Notes: generated from the letters alone by a model not told the origin. Numbered from the stretch's first letter, positions 27,183 to 35,848 are shown. The stretch is DNA of 51,702 nucleotides from Enterococcus durans NBRC 100479 = LMG 10746 (GCF_001544215.1 NZ_BCQB01000020.1:1-51702), one strand, 5' to 3'. Made by a program: numbers and translations.

Positions 27183-27210
27183 GCATTTTTATAATATTTT
27201 GGAGGTATAT

Positions 27211-27945
27211 ATGGATTACTCACTTATGACGCGTCTAGCGGCGGAAATGATTGGTACAGCCTTATTGATCGTTCTAGGAAACGGTGCTGTAGCTAACGTA
27301 GATTTAAAAGGAACGAAGGGTTACGGAAGTGACTGGATGTTGATAGCTGTAGGTTATGGCTGTGGGGTTATGATCCCAGCAATGATCTTTGGCGGAATCA
27401 GCGGAAACCACATCAACCCAGCATTCACAATCGCTCTTGCATCAAACGGCTTATTCCCTTGGTCAGAAGTTTTACCTTATATTGCAGCTCAATTAGTCGG
27501 TGCCGTAATTGGTCAATTGATCGTTGTAGCTTGCTACAAACCATACTATGACCAAACAGATGATGTAAACCATGTTTTAGGTACATTCTCTACTATCAAT
27601 AGTGTTGGTTCTAAATTCAATGGTTTCGTCAATGAATTCTTTGGTTCATTCGTTTTATTCTTTGGTGCCCTAGGTATCACTAAAGCACCATTCTTCCAAG
27701 ATAACCTTGGTACAGCTCATTTAGCTCTTGGTTTCTTAGTTTGGACATTAGTCGCTTCTCTTGGAGGTCCTACTGGTCCTGGATTGAACCCAGCGCGTGA
27801 CTTTGCTCCACGTCTGGTACATGCTTTATTACCACTTAAACACAAAGGCTCATCACAATGGGGTTATGCTTGGGTGCCAGTTGTTGCACCGATTTGTGCC
27901 GGTATTGTTGCAGTCTTCTTATACAAATTCATCTTTATGGCTTAA
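27211..27945 (+). CDS. glpF: Glycerol-facilitator-type aquaporin (MIP family)
   Basis: Membrane channel for glycerol and probably water. The two NPA boxes are present: HINPAF (Asn69) and GLNPARD (Asn193). An Asp directly after the Arg in the second box is typical of glycerol facilitators. About six hydrophobic helices are visible. The 244 aa length is normal. The ATG at 27211 has TTTGGAGG upstream. It is not beside glycerol kinase genes, so its role could be osmotic or metabolite transport. Confidence 0.9.
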   Translation: MDYSLMTRLAAEMIGTALLIVLGNGAVANVDLKGTKGYGSDWMLIAVGYGCGVMIPAMIFGGISGNHINPAFTIALASNGLFPWSEVLPYIAAQLVGAVIGQLIVVACYKPYYDQTDDVNHVLGTFSTINSVGSKFNGFVNEFFGSFVLFFGALGITKAPFFQDNLGTAHLALGFLVWTLVASLGGPTGPGLNPARDFAPRLVHALLPLKHKGSSQWGYAWVPVVAPICAGIVAVFLYKFIFMA

Positions 27946-27957
27946 TCAAAGTCAAGC

Positions 27958-28000
27958 AGAAAACTGGATGCGAAAATTCGCACCCAGTTTTCTTTTTTTT
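27958..28000 (+). terminator. Terminator of the glycerol facilitator gene
   Basis: AGAAAACTGGATGCG pairs with CGCACCCAGTTTTCT (one mismatch), followed by eight T residues. Confidence 0.9.
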
Positions 28001-28170
28001 GGAAAGATATATTCTGTTTACTCTTTTGAGTATGGAATAATACAGTAAAAAAGTAAGAAAAACAGTAGCAACTGAAATCAAGGTTCCAATTCATGCCATA
28101 GAAAGGTAAAGACAGTAGCAACAAATTTAACCTATCATCTATCACTAAAACTTAACTAAGGAGCGTTATC

Positions 28171-29172
28171 ATGGCAATAACTGACTATACTGAAAGTGAA
28201 CGAAAAGCTGAACTTTTAGCCTTACTTCTTGCATTGAAAGAAAATGGTTCGTATCATTCGACAGGTTCGGATGGCAAGATACTTTATACATTACTATTTA
28301 CGACATATCAGAAAATGATTGAACAAGATCAACAAAATTTTTTTATACCCAAACAACAGCAATCTGCTATCTCCACCTCTTTACAAAATACCATTGATTT
28401 TTATCAATCTGCTAAACAAGGCGAGATCAAACAATTACTGGAAAACCTAAAGCCTGATGATCGCACCTCCTTCATGATCCTTCCCATCCAATTTTTGACA
28501 GAAGGAGAACAGAAACACGCGTCTGGATTACTTATACATAGACACAATGATCAGTATGTCCTTTCCATATTAGACAAAGCACGTTTTTTTCAACAACGGA
28601 CTGGCAGCTATCTCACGATCCCTGAGAAAAATATAGAAAAGTTCAGTGAACTACTTTTAGATAGTAAAAACTCTGATGAGATTCACAGAAATAGCCCTAC
28701 TGTTAGCTATGATAGGTGGTCGAATTATGGGATTTTAAAAGCCTTTACTACTCTTTCAAATGAGCCTCAAGCAAAAGACTTAAAAATAAACCTAAGTAGA
28801 CAAATCGAAGGAAATTGTATTATAGCTGGTGTCGATGCAGCTTTCAAAACAGCTTTGTACCATTGTCATACGGATATTTTCCAAACTATCGATACGCGTA
28901 AAGAAAAGCTTACACCAAAATACAATGTAAAAGAGAACGCTACATTTCAGATGCGTCGACGTTTCCTCCACGCCTTAAAGGGCAATGATCACAACGAAAA
29001 TAAAAAATTAGATCGTATTTTTTCTTATTATGAAGAAAGGAAAAAAATGAAAAAGAAACTCTTAAAGCTTAACAAAACATGGAAAAATTCAAGAAATCCA
29101 CTTCTTAAGCTAATCTATCATCTGAAAAAAACCAGTATCCAAAAAACAGTACACCATTCATCATGGATTTAA
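28171..29172 (+). CDS. Unrecognised protein with a CE-clan-like His-Asp-Gln-Cys pattern
   Basis: A 333-residue cytoplasmic-looking protein that I cannot assign to a family. AAGGAG lies 8 bases before the ATG. His116 in KHASGLLIHR is followed 19 residues later by Asp135 in LSILDKARFF. Gln211 in RQIEGNC precedes Cys216. The order His-Asp-Gln-Cys and hydrophobic contexts (YVLSILDKA, NCIIAGVDAA) recall CE-clan proteases and YopJ-type acetyltransferases. The Asp-Cys gap (81 residues) is longer than in YopJ. The C-terminus is basic, and the reading frame may continue at 29177 through a frameshift. AT-rich relative to neighbours. Confidence 0.6.
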   Translation: MAITDYTESERKAELLALLLALKENGSYHSTGSDGKILYTLLFTTYQKMIEQDQQNFFIPKQQQSAISTSLQNTIDFYQSAKQGEIKQLLENLKPDDRTSFMILPIQFLTEGEQKHASGLLIHRHNDQYVLSILDKARFFQQRTGSYLTIPEKNIEKFSELLLDSKNSDEIHRNSPTVSYDRWSNYGILKAFTTLSNEPQAKDLKINLSRQIEGNCIIAGVDAAFKTALYHCHTDIFQTIDTRKEKLTPKYNVKENATFQMRRRFLHALKGNDHNENKKLDRIFSYYEERKKMKKKLLKLNKTWKNSRNPLLKLIYHLKKTSIQKTVHHSSWI

Positions 29173-29176
29173 CAAT

Positions 29177-29362
29177 ATGATGAAACGCGATTTCTCTATT
29201 ATGCCTTTAAATGGCCTTCCAAAAGCAAGAGTTCAAAATCTTATAAAAGAAGATTATCAAAAAACGGCAATCGCAGAACTATACGCAAAAGTATCACCAT
29301 CAAAATTAACTTGTATCCAAAAATCTAAAAAAAGGATTCTCTTTCTCGTTGACTTCAACTGA
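29177..29362 (+). pseudogene. Short frame, probable frameshifted 3' end of the preceding gene
   Basis: A 61-residue frame in the +1 register relative to the previous gene. Reading back without a stop gives HHGFNNMMKRDF, which overlaps the TVHHSSW end of the upstream protein at 29150-29170. There is no ribosome site before its ATG. It looks like the displaced C-terminus (about 65 residues) of one longer protein, or less likely a separate small gene. Confidence 0.45.
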
Positions 29363-29410
29363 AAAAATGACTGTTATTTTGTATGGAATCAATACAAAAT
29401 AACAGTCATT
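29362..29410 (-). terminator. Terminator overlapping the metallophosphoesterase stop
   Basis: A 19-bp perfect stem (29366-29384 with 29392-29410) and a 7-base loop, with a minus-strand T-run at 29362-29367. The TGA of the gene (29389-29391) lies in the loop, and its last codons form one arm. Confidence 0.85.
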
Positions 29411-30288
29411 GCTTTTTCAAATTCTTCATGTAAATGTTTCGTACGATACGCGCTGAACTCTGAATCATGCGCACGCAATAACGTTCGCAATTTCATTGGA
29501 TTGTAGCTGTCAACCAAGTGATTCATCAAAACGAAGTCTCTCGTCAGTTGCCATTCATAATAATACCCAAATGGCCGGCAACTATATGTCGCGCCACCAA
29601 TGACTTTGTCGGCAAACCTGCGATGTGTATGTCCAAAGACCACATGTGTGATATTGTCATACTGATCCAGTAAATCACCCAATGACTCTGACCCTAAAAA
29701 AGCATTTAGATTATTCCAACGTTCATAGGGAGCTGACTGATACACTATAAAGTCTTTTTTAGGAACAAAATGCGTAGAAAAAATCACCTTTAACTGTTTG
29801 GCAGAAAGGATATCCAACAGATTTTTTGTTTCTTGAAGCAAGCGATCATTCACTTCAAGATCCGTTCCTTCTCGCTGAATAAACCGATCATACCAGTAAA
29901 GCTTCTTCATTCGAACGATGGCATCCAACTCTTTCAATTCAGAAAAACGATAATCATACCAACCGTTCATTCCTACTAAAACTAGTTTCTCATTAAGAGG
30001 AATATAGCGTTCATTCAGGAAATGCGCATCTGGAAAATGATTCATCATTTCCTCGCCATTGACATCAGCTAATTCATGGTTGCCAAAATGAAAGGTCGTC
30101 GGCAAGCCTTTTTTTGCAAAATATTCCACAACAGCTAAACAACGATCTACTTTGTTCGCTACATCACCTGCCAAATGAAGGCTCGTGATTTCTTTTTCTT
30201 TTAATACTTGCCATAGGATCAGCAATTCATTTTCGCTAAACTTGTTGATGTCAACATGCAAATCACTGATGATCGCTAACTTTCCCAT
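29389..30288 (-). CDS. Calcineurin-like metallophosphoesterase
   Basis: Metal-dependent phosphoesterase; the substrate is unknown. Motifs in order: ISDLHVD (residues 7-13), GDVANKVDR (about 41-49), GNHEL (about 69-73), a His in STHFVPKK (about 171) and GHTHRRF (about 219-225). At 299 aa with a C-terminal extension of unknown function. It is followed closely by a terminator. Confidence 0.88.
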   Translation of the reverse strand: MGKLAIISDLHVDINKFSENELLILWQVLKEKEITSLHLAGDVANKVDRCLAVVEYFAKKGLPTTFHFGNHELADVNGEEMMNHFPDAHFLNERYIPLNEKLVLVGMNGWYDYRFSELKELDAIVRMKKLYWYDRFIQREGTDLEVNDRLLQETKNLLDILSAKQLKVIFSTHFVPKKDFIVYQSAPYERWNNLNAFLGSESLGDLLDQYDNITHVVFGHTHRRFADKVIGGATYSCRPFGYYYEWQLTRDFVLMNHLVDSYNPMKLRTLLRAHDSEFSAYRTKHLHEEFEKAMTVILY

Positions 30289-30312
30289 TTACGACTACCT
30301 TCTGTTCTCTTC

Positions 30313-30678
30313 TTAGTCTCTATGAAGCATTTGTAAATTCCCTTTTAATAAACCACTTGGACCCTTTAATTGAAGACTATTATACGTTGGTTCCACTGCA
30401 ATTGTTGTAGGGTCATCCATATACATCAAAGCACTTTTTTTCATTCGGATCGGACCAACTGTGGTTTCCGCTGTTTCTGAATATAAACTCAAATCTTTGT
30501 CCGTATCCTTTTTGACGATCAATAAACGAAAGGACGTATCGATTTGGCAAGTTACCCGAGTATCTGCGAATGGACCATCACCATCTTCAATATCTAATAA
30601 TAATTGTTCATCTGCATTGACTTGAGATTGGATCTTTTCTTTTGCTTCCTCTGTTAACAATAGTTCCATTGTCATCAC
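30313..30678 (-). CDS. HesB/IscA-like (Fe-S_biosyn family) protein
   Basis: A 121-residue member of the iron-sulfur biosynthesis fold family common in Lactobacillales. It matches by the start MELLLTEEAKEKI and the MKKSALMYMDDP / NSLQLKGPSGLL blocks. The conserved cysteines of true IscA are absent, so it is unlikely to carry a cluster in the classical way. The real start may be the third or fourth codon (MTMELL or MELL). It stands immediately upstream of the metallophosphoesterase gene, 24 bp apart. Confidence 0.78.
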   Translation of the reverse strand: MMTMELLLTEEAKEKIQSQVNADEQLLLDIEDGDGPFADTRVTCQIDTSFRLLIVKKDTDKDLSLYSETAETTVGPIRMKKSALMYMDDPTTIAVEPTYNSLQLKGPSGLLKGNLQMLHRD

Positions 30679-30716
30679 CTCAAGTATAGCTTACTGATTT
30701 TATATTTTAGATGCAA

Positions 30717-31298
30717 CTAACTTGTTTTTTTGTGCTGTTGCTCCTGCCATTCTTTTTTTGTGATGCCACGTAAAACGGTTGAAGCGATTTTCCCTTTCCA
30801 ATGTCTCGCATCAGGAATGATTCCTTCCTTCTTCATACCGATTTTTTCCATGACCCGTCCAGATTTAGGATTCTCTACGTCATGTTGCGCAAAGATCCGC
30901 ACAAGTGCTAATTCTTCAAAACCAAGTGTCAATAATGCTCTGGCAGCTTCCGGCATATATCCGTTTCCCCAATACGCCTTATTTGATGCATAACCAAGTT
31001 CTGCATTATCCTGTATTTCATTAACTCTCAAATCGATGGTACCGATCATTTTATGATTGCTTTTCAACTCGATACCATATTTGCCTAGAGGAGCTGCCAT
31101 GAAAACATTAGCGATCCCCTGTTTCGCATCATCTATCGTCTGGTACGTAGGAAATACATAATACGTTGTTTCTTCATCTTTTCCATATTCGTACATATCC
31201 TCTGTGTCTTTTAGAGTAACTGGGCGCAAGATCAAACGCTCTGTTTCGATTCTTTGGTGCTGGGCAAAAATTAAATTTCGATCAATCAGTAATTCCAT
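30717..31298 (-). CDS. GNAT-family N-acetyltransferase (RimJ/RimL-like)
   Basis: Acetyl-CoA-dependent acetyltransferase. It starts with the typical RIETERLILRPVTLKD stretch and continues with NAELGYASNKAYWGNGYM (acetyl-CoA region, about residues 100-117) and SGRVMEKIGMKKEG (about 145-158). The start at 31298 is preferred to the longer frame because the family N-terminus begins there; the ribosome site is weak. The substrate, a protein N-terminus or a small amine, is unknown. Confidence 0.85.
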   Translation of the reverse strand: MELLIDRNLIFAQHQRIETERLILRPVTLKDTEDMYEYGKDEETTYYVFPTYQTIDDAKQGIANVFMAAPLGKYGIELKSNHKMIGTIDLRVNEIQDNAELGYASNKAYWGNGYMPEAARALLTLGFEELALVRIFAQHDVENPKSGRVMEKIGMKKEGIIPDARHWKGKIASTVLRGITKKEWQEQQHKKTS

Positions 31299-31535
31299 TG
31301 TCTTTCCCACCCCTACGTATATATTTCTAACTACTTTATCGAAAATATGCGACAGAATCAAGGGTTTCACGAATTTTCATTGATATTTTCTTAATTGAAC
31401 CTTAAGTACCATCAAAAAAGATTGAAAATAAAAAAGCTTTAAACATTACTTGAAAAAGAATAACCTTTTATTCACGGTTTGTTAACATTTTTTCAGTATT
31501 GTTATCTTATTCAATTAAAACCTGGAGGAATCATT

Positions 31536-31832
31536 ATGGCTGAATACGCAAAAACGATCTACTTTATCGAAGAAACACAAAATATCGAAGGTTCCTACAT
31601 TGAAGTCAAAACTTTGTTTGTCAATGATGATAAGCAAAAAGCAATTTCAATTTTTGAAAAATTAGCGCAAAAAAAATCAAGCTCATTTGGTTTGATTCTG
31701 AGTGAATACAAGATCAAAGCAGAAGAAAGCTATTTTTATCAGTTATTAAAACATTGGACAAAGCTTCCTGCTGACTTCTATCGAAGAATGAATATTTTGA
31801 ATTACCGAGCACTAGCAGAGACAAAAATCTGA
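31536..31832 (+). CDS. Small protein of unknown function
   Basis: A 98-residue protein preceded by CTGGAGGAA. It is rich in Lys/Glu with an aromatic C-terminus (WTKLPADFYRRMNILNYRAL). No membrane segment or known motif is evident. It lies alone in plus orientation, with a repeat copy downstream. Confidence 0.65.
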   Translation: MAEYAKTIYFIEETQNIEGSYIEVKTLFVNDDKQKAISIFEKLAQKKSSSFGLILSEYKIKAEESYFYQLLKHWTKLPADFYRRMNILNYRALAETKI

Positions 31833-31868
31833 CCCCTTCAAGATCCAACTAAAAGACCATATCGATCC

Positions 31869-32037
31869 ATTCTTCTTATTTCTCGGAGTTAAACACTTCT
31901 GTCCCAACCTCTCTCAAATAAACGGCGTTTAAAAGTCAGATTTTCGGGAATTTCAAAAAAAAACGAGCAATACAAAAAGCGTATTGTTCGTTTTTTTATT
32001 CAATTTCTCAAACCTAAACGACTTTTGTCTCGACCTC
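31869..32037. repeat. Interspersed repeat, copy G (composite)
   Basis: The left part (31869-31912) is the end block TCTCGGAGTTAAACACTTCT-GTCCCAACCTC. The right part (about 31948-32037) repeats almost exactly the right half of copy C, including the hairpin ACGAGCAATAC-AAAAA-GCGTATTGTTCGT and the end ACTTTTGTCTCGACCTC. It lies between convergent genes, so its hairpin can act as a bidirectional terminator. Confidence 0.7.
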
Positions 32038-32074
32038 GTTTTCGTGCCGTTTTCCGTTTTGTTCTAGTCTTCTT

Positions 32075-33028
32075 TTAGTTGAATGCTTGATTGACGTCTT
32101 TTATCATCAACTTCATTGACTCTAAGCCACCGCCACTTAAATACCATACATCTGGTTGTAAAGAAATGACTTGATCATTTTTTCCAGCATCTGTCTGCGC
32201 AACTAATTCATTTGCCGACACGTTATCTTTGCTGTCATCTCCACCAATTGCTTTCGTACGATCGACAACAAAAAGGATTCCTGGATTTTTTTCTAAGATA
32301 TACTCATAGGAAACACTTTGTCCATGCGTAGAAGCTTCAATTTGATCATCCGCTTGTTTAAATCCAAATACATCATGGACAAGGCCAAAGCGTGAACCTG
32401 AACCATAAGCTGAAAGCTGTCCTTCGTTCACTAGCGTAACTAAAGCTGTTTGTTCAAGCTTGCTTGCTTTTTCTTTTGTTTCCTCAATTTCTTTCGTTAA
32501 TGTAGCTAGTTCTTCTTTTGCTTTGTCTTCTTTACCAAAAATCTCAGCTAACGCATTTACATTCTGCTGTACAGATTCCCACGGTTCCTTTGTATCGACC
32601 GCTAAGTAAAGGGTTGGCGCAATCTTAGCTAGTTCTTCTTTGTAATCACTTTGTCTACCAGAAATAATGATTAAATCAGTCTGCAACTGATTGATTTTTT
32701 CTAAATCAGGCTCTTTGATCCCACCAGCCGATTCTACATCTTTATACTTATCTAAATAACTAGGTAAGTTTTTAGTTGCTGCTCCGATCACTCTATCCCC
32801 AACTCCCAATGCATCTAATGTATCTAAAGACCCGTTATCAAAAACAACGACTTTTTGTGGATTTTTTTGTACTTCCACACGATCTCCATTGCTGTCTTTA
32901 ATAGATACGGTCGTTTGTTCGGTTGTATTACTTGTTTGGGTAGACACCGTACCACTGTTTCCAGTATTCCCACATGCCGCCAATCCAAATGTTGCCATCA
33001 ATAAAATACTAAGTACTAATCTTTTCAT
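32075..33028 (-). CDS. Siderophore ABC transporter substrate-binding lipoprotein
   Basis: Extracellular lipoprotein that delivers ferric siderophores (catecholate-type by FatB/YclQ resemblance) to the permease pair. The lipobox LAAC places Cys19 as the lipid anchor. The periplasmic-binding fold of the FecB/TroA class is visible (DNGSLDTLDALG near residue 64; EKINQLQTDLIIISGR near 110). It is the last gene of a four-gene iron operon under a Fur box. Confidence 0.9.
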   Translation of the reverse strand: MKRLVLSILLMATFGLAACGNTGNSGTVSTQTSNTTEQTTVSIKDSNGDRVEVQKNPQKVVVFDNGSLDTLDALGVGDRVIGAATKNLPSYLDKYKDVESAGGIKEPDLEKINQLQTDLIIISGRQSDYKEELAKIAPTLYLAVDTKEPWESVQQNVNALAEIFGKEDKAKEELATLTKEIEETKEKASKLEQTALVTLVNEGQLSAYGSGSRFGLVHDVFGFKQADDQIEASTHGQSVSYEYILEKNPGILFVVDRTKAIGGDDSKDNVSANELVAQTDAGKNDQVISLQPDVWYLSGGGLESMKLMIKDVNQAFN

Positions 33029-33049
33029 CTCTTTTCTCCTTTAATTTTT

Positions 33050-33805
33050 TTAGAAATAAAGACAGAATCTGCGTCCTTCAATTTCGCAAATTCGGATGTC
33101 CATTTCATACAAATCATCTAAAACTTCTTTTTTGATAATTTCGTTCGTTGTGCCTTGAACAAATAACTCTCCATCTTTCATGGCAATGATTTCATCTGCA
33201 TAACTCGCTGCAAAATTGATATCATGGAGAACGATGATGATCGTTTTTCCTAATTCGTTCACTAATTTTTTTAAAATCTGCATGATTTGTACAGCAAAAT
33301 TCATATCCAGATTATTCAACGGTTCATCCAACAAAATATAATCTGTATCTTGGGCAAGTACCATCGCAATGTAAGCTCGCTGTAACTGACCACCAGAGAG
33401 TGTATCGATTGTTTGATCCGCTAATGCGTCTAAACCTAGATGTTCCATCGATTCCTTGACGATTTGTTGATCGTGTATAGTTAGTTTCCCTTTTGTATAA
33501 GGAAAACGACCAAATTCAACTAATTCTTTGACGGTGATCTGCATACTGATCGTATTGGTTTGTCGTAAAATGGATAACTTTTTGGCTAGTTCCTTTGAGC
33601 GCCAAGCCTTCACCTCGTTGTGATCCAAATAAATTTCACCCGTATCCTTAGCAATCAGCCGACTGATCATTGACAGAACTGTCGATTTTCCTGCTCCATT
33701 CGGTCCAATAAATGCCGTCAATTGCTGTTCCTTGATAGTCAGATTGACTCCTTTCACCACCGCTTTTTCATGATAGTTCTTACTAACTTCTTTTAAGTCG
33801 ATCAT
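33050..33805 (-). CDS. Siderophore ABC transporter ATP-binding protein
   Basis: Cytoplasmic ATPase of the ferric siderophore importer. Walker A GPNGAGKST is at residues 34-42, the signature LSGGQLQRAYIA near 137-148 and Walker B YILLDEPLNNLD near 157-168. The 251 aa length is standard. It overlaps the upstream permease by 4 bp. Confidence 0.95.
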   Translation of the reverse strand: MIDLKEVSKNYHEKAVVKGVNLTIKEQQLTAFIGPNGAGKSTVLSMISRLIAKDTGEIYLDHNEVKAWRSKELAKKLSILRQTNTISMQITVKELVEFGRFPYTKGKLTIHDQQIVKESMEHLGLDALADQTIDTLSGGQLQRAYIAMVLAQDTDYILLDEPLNNLDMNFAVQIMQILKKLVNELGKTIIIVLHDINFAASYADEIIAMKDGELFVQGTTNEIIKKEVLDDLYEMDIRICEIEGRRFCLYF

Positions 33806-34758
33806 GTGATCGTCTTCCTTTCACGAATCAATTTTGTAATAAAATAAACGCCACCTAAAAATTCCACCACAATACTAACAGTCGTGTTCCAACCAAAAAG
33901 CTGTTCTACGAGTAATTGCCCACCCACTAAAAAGAGGACGGAAATCAAAAAACTCCCTAGAAACAATTCCCCATGTCGATAAGTAGCAAAGAAACGATAA
34001 CTGATATTCGCTACAATAAACCCTAGAAAAGTGATCGGTCCCACCAATGCAGTAGCAGTACCCGTCAGAAGACTGACACAGCATAATACAAAAAACTGGA
34101 AATGATCTGTATCGATCCCTAAATTGATTGCTTGTTCTTTTCCAAGATGGAACACATCAAGATAGTGTCTTTTATAAAATAAGAAGAACCAAGACAAACT
34201 AATGATGATCGTAGCTGGCAATAAATACTGATTTGGAATATTCCCAAAACTAGCAAAGAGCTTTCCTTGTAAAAGATCATATTCATTTGGATCCATGACA
34301 ACTTGTAAAAAAGTGCTGATACTGCTAAACAAGGTACCTAAGATCATCCCTGTCATTAAAAGAAGAAAGACATTCGTCTGACCTTTCTTCAATAAAAAGA
34401 AGAATAAGAGCTGACTCAACCCCACCATCAATCCAATATTCAGTAAAAACATCCCTGTTCCTACCTGTTGCAGCATCGTCACTCCATCAAAGAAAAAGAA
34501 GAGAATTGTTTGTACCAATACATACAATGAATCCAATCCTAAAACAGATGGGGTCAAAAATTGATTTTGTGTGATCGTTTGGAAACTGATCGTTGCACTG
34601 CTTGTAGCGAGAGAAACCAAAAGAAATGCAAAAATTTTTTTACTGCGAAGTGCCCAGGCGAATTGCCAATTCCCATAGGTATTGATCATCAAATAGCTGG
34701 CGATCACTCCTATGGTAAGGATAACCAAAAGGGTAAATCGTATCCTTTTTCTATGCAT
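33802..34758 (-). CDS. Siderophore ABC transporter permease (second)
   Basis: FecCD-type integral membrane subunit, here 318 residues with about nine hydrophobic segments. It resembles FatC/CeuC. The start ATG at 34758 (MHRKRIRF) has GGAGGAAAAAG upstream and overlaps the end of the first permease. The longer frame beginning at 34935 lies wholly inside that gene. TALVGPITFLGFIVANISYR marks the ATPase-contact loop. Confidence 0.92.
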   Translation of the reverse strand: MHRKRIRFTLLVILTIGVIASYLMINTYGNWQFAWALRSKKIFAFLLVSLATSSATISFQTITQNQFLTPSVLGLDSLYVLVQTILFFFFDGVTMLQQVGTGMFLLNIGLMVGLSQLLFFFLLKKGQTNVFLLLMTGMILGTLFSSISTFLQVVMDPNEYDLLQGKLFASFGNIPNQYLLPATIIISLSWFFLFYKRHYLDVFHLGKEQAINLGIDTDHFQFFVLCCVSLLTGTATALVGPITFLGFIVANISYRFFATYRHGELFLGSFLISVLFLVGGQLLVEQLFGWNTTVSIVVEFLGGVYFITKLIRERKTIT

Positions 34759-35701
34759 TCTTTTTCCTCCTAACCAGCAAATAAAGGAAAATAATACCGC
34801 CAATGATCCCCACCACCACGCTGACCGGTACTTCATAGGGATAAATAACGACTCGAGCGATGATGTCACAAGCAAGTAAAAACACACTCCCCAATAGTGC
34901 AGTGAATCCCAACGTTTTATGTACCTGATCCCCATATAGCTTAGCAGTGATATTGGGAATGATCACACCAAGAAATGGAATCGTTCCAACCATGATCAAT
35001 ACGATTGCACTCGCAAAAGAAACAAGTCCTATTCCTAATAATTGCATTTTTTTATAATTGATCCCTAGGTTGACTGCAAAAGATTCACCTAAGCCAACAA
35101 TGGTAAAGCGGTACGCAAAGATGTAAATAACCACCAACAAAGGAACCGTTACATACAGTAATTCATACTCACCACGTATGATCGTCGCAAAATTTCCTTG
35201 TAGCCATGAAGACATGTTTTGTACCAATTGAAATTGGTAAGCAAAAAAAGACGCTACAGAACCAATGATATTACCCAACATTACTCCGACTAACGGGAGC
35301 ATAAGCTGATTTTTTTGCGGAAATAACCGTGCAAAAGATAAAAATAAAAGTGTTCCTACGAAAGCAAAGAAAAAAGCTGTCAGAGAACGTAAAAGTAAAG
35401 GTGCCTGAGGTAAAAATAACATAACGACTAAAATTCCCAATCTTGCACTATCCATCGTCCCCGCAGTCGTTGGTGAAACAAATTTATTTTGAGTCAAGTG
35501 CTGCATGATCAGTCCACAAATACTACTTGTCGCTCCAACTAAGATCAAACAAATCGTTCGAGGGAAGCGAGTCGCTAAAAAAAGTTGGGTACTTTGTCCC
35601 CTTAAGTGAATCAGGTCAGAAAACTGCACATTTGATACACCGATAAATAAGGAACAGCAGCCTAGTCCAATCAAGGCAGCAATTAACCAAAAGTACCGCA
35701 T
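34751..35701 (-). CDS. Siderophore ABC transporter permease (first)
   Basis: FecCD-type permease of 316 residues resembling FatD/CeuB, with about nine membrane segments. GTIPFLGVIIPNITAKLYG is the coupling-loop region. It is the first gene of the operon, starting 23 bp from the Fur box, with GAGGAGGATTTT before the ATG. Confidence 0.92.
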   Translation of the reverse strand: MRYFWLIAALIGLGCCSLFIGVSNVQFSDLIHLRGQSTQLFLATRFPRTICLILVGATSSICGLIMQHLTQNKFVSPTTAGTMDSARLGILVVMLFLPQAPLLLRSLTAFFFAFVGTLLFLSFARLFPQKNQLMLPLVGVMLGNIIGSVASFFAYQFQLVQNMSSWLQGNFATIIRGEYELLYVTVPLLVVIYIFAYRFTIVGLGESFAVNLGINYKKMQLLGIGLVSFASAIVLIMVGTIPFLGVIIPNITAKLYGDQVHKTLGFTALLGSVFLLACDIIARVVIYPYEVPVSVVVGIIGGIIFLYLLVRRKKNA

Positions 35702-35723
35702 AAAATCCTCCTCGTTTCTAATT

Positions 35724-35742
35724 GATAATGATTCTCATTCTT
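35724..35742 (-). promoter_or_regulatory. Fur box of the siderophore operon
   Basis: GATAATGATTCTCATTCTT matches the 19-bp Fur consensus (GATAATGATAATCATTATC) at 15 of 19 positions. It lies directly upstream of the first permease gene, so iron repression is very likely. Confidence 0.78.
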
Positions 35743-35848
35743 ATTCTAAGTGAAGGTTTGAACAAAAGCAACCGCTTTTTTCTTTTTTAAGCATTTTCAT
35801 CTTCTATGTTATAATCCTATTAGAAGAACTGAGAAGGAGGATAATCCG

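Noticed and set aside
28062-28122. 11-bp direct repeat ACAGTAGCAAC, 50 bp apart, upstream of the CE-clan-like gene
   Set aside because: Only two copies with no further symmetry; could be chance, and no regulator is suggested.
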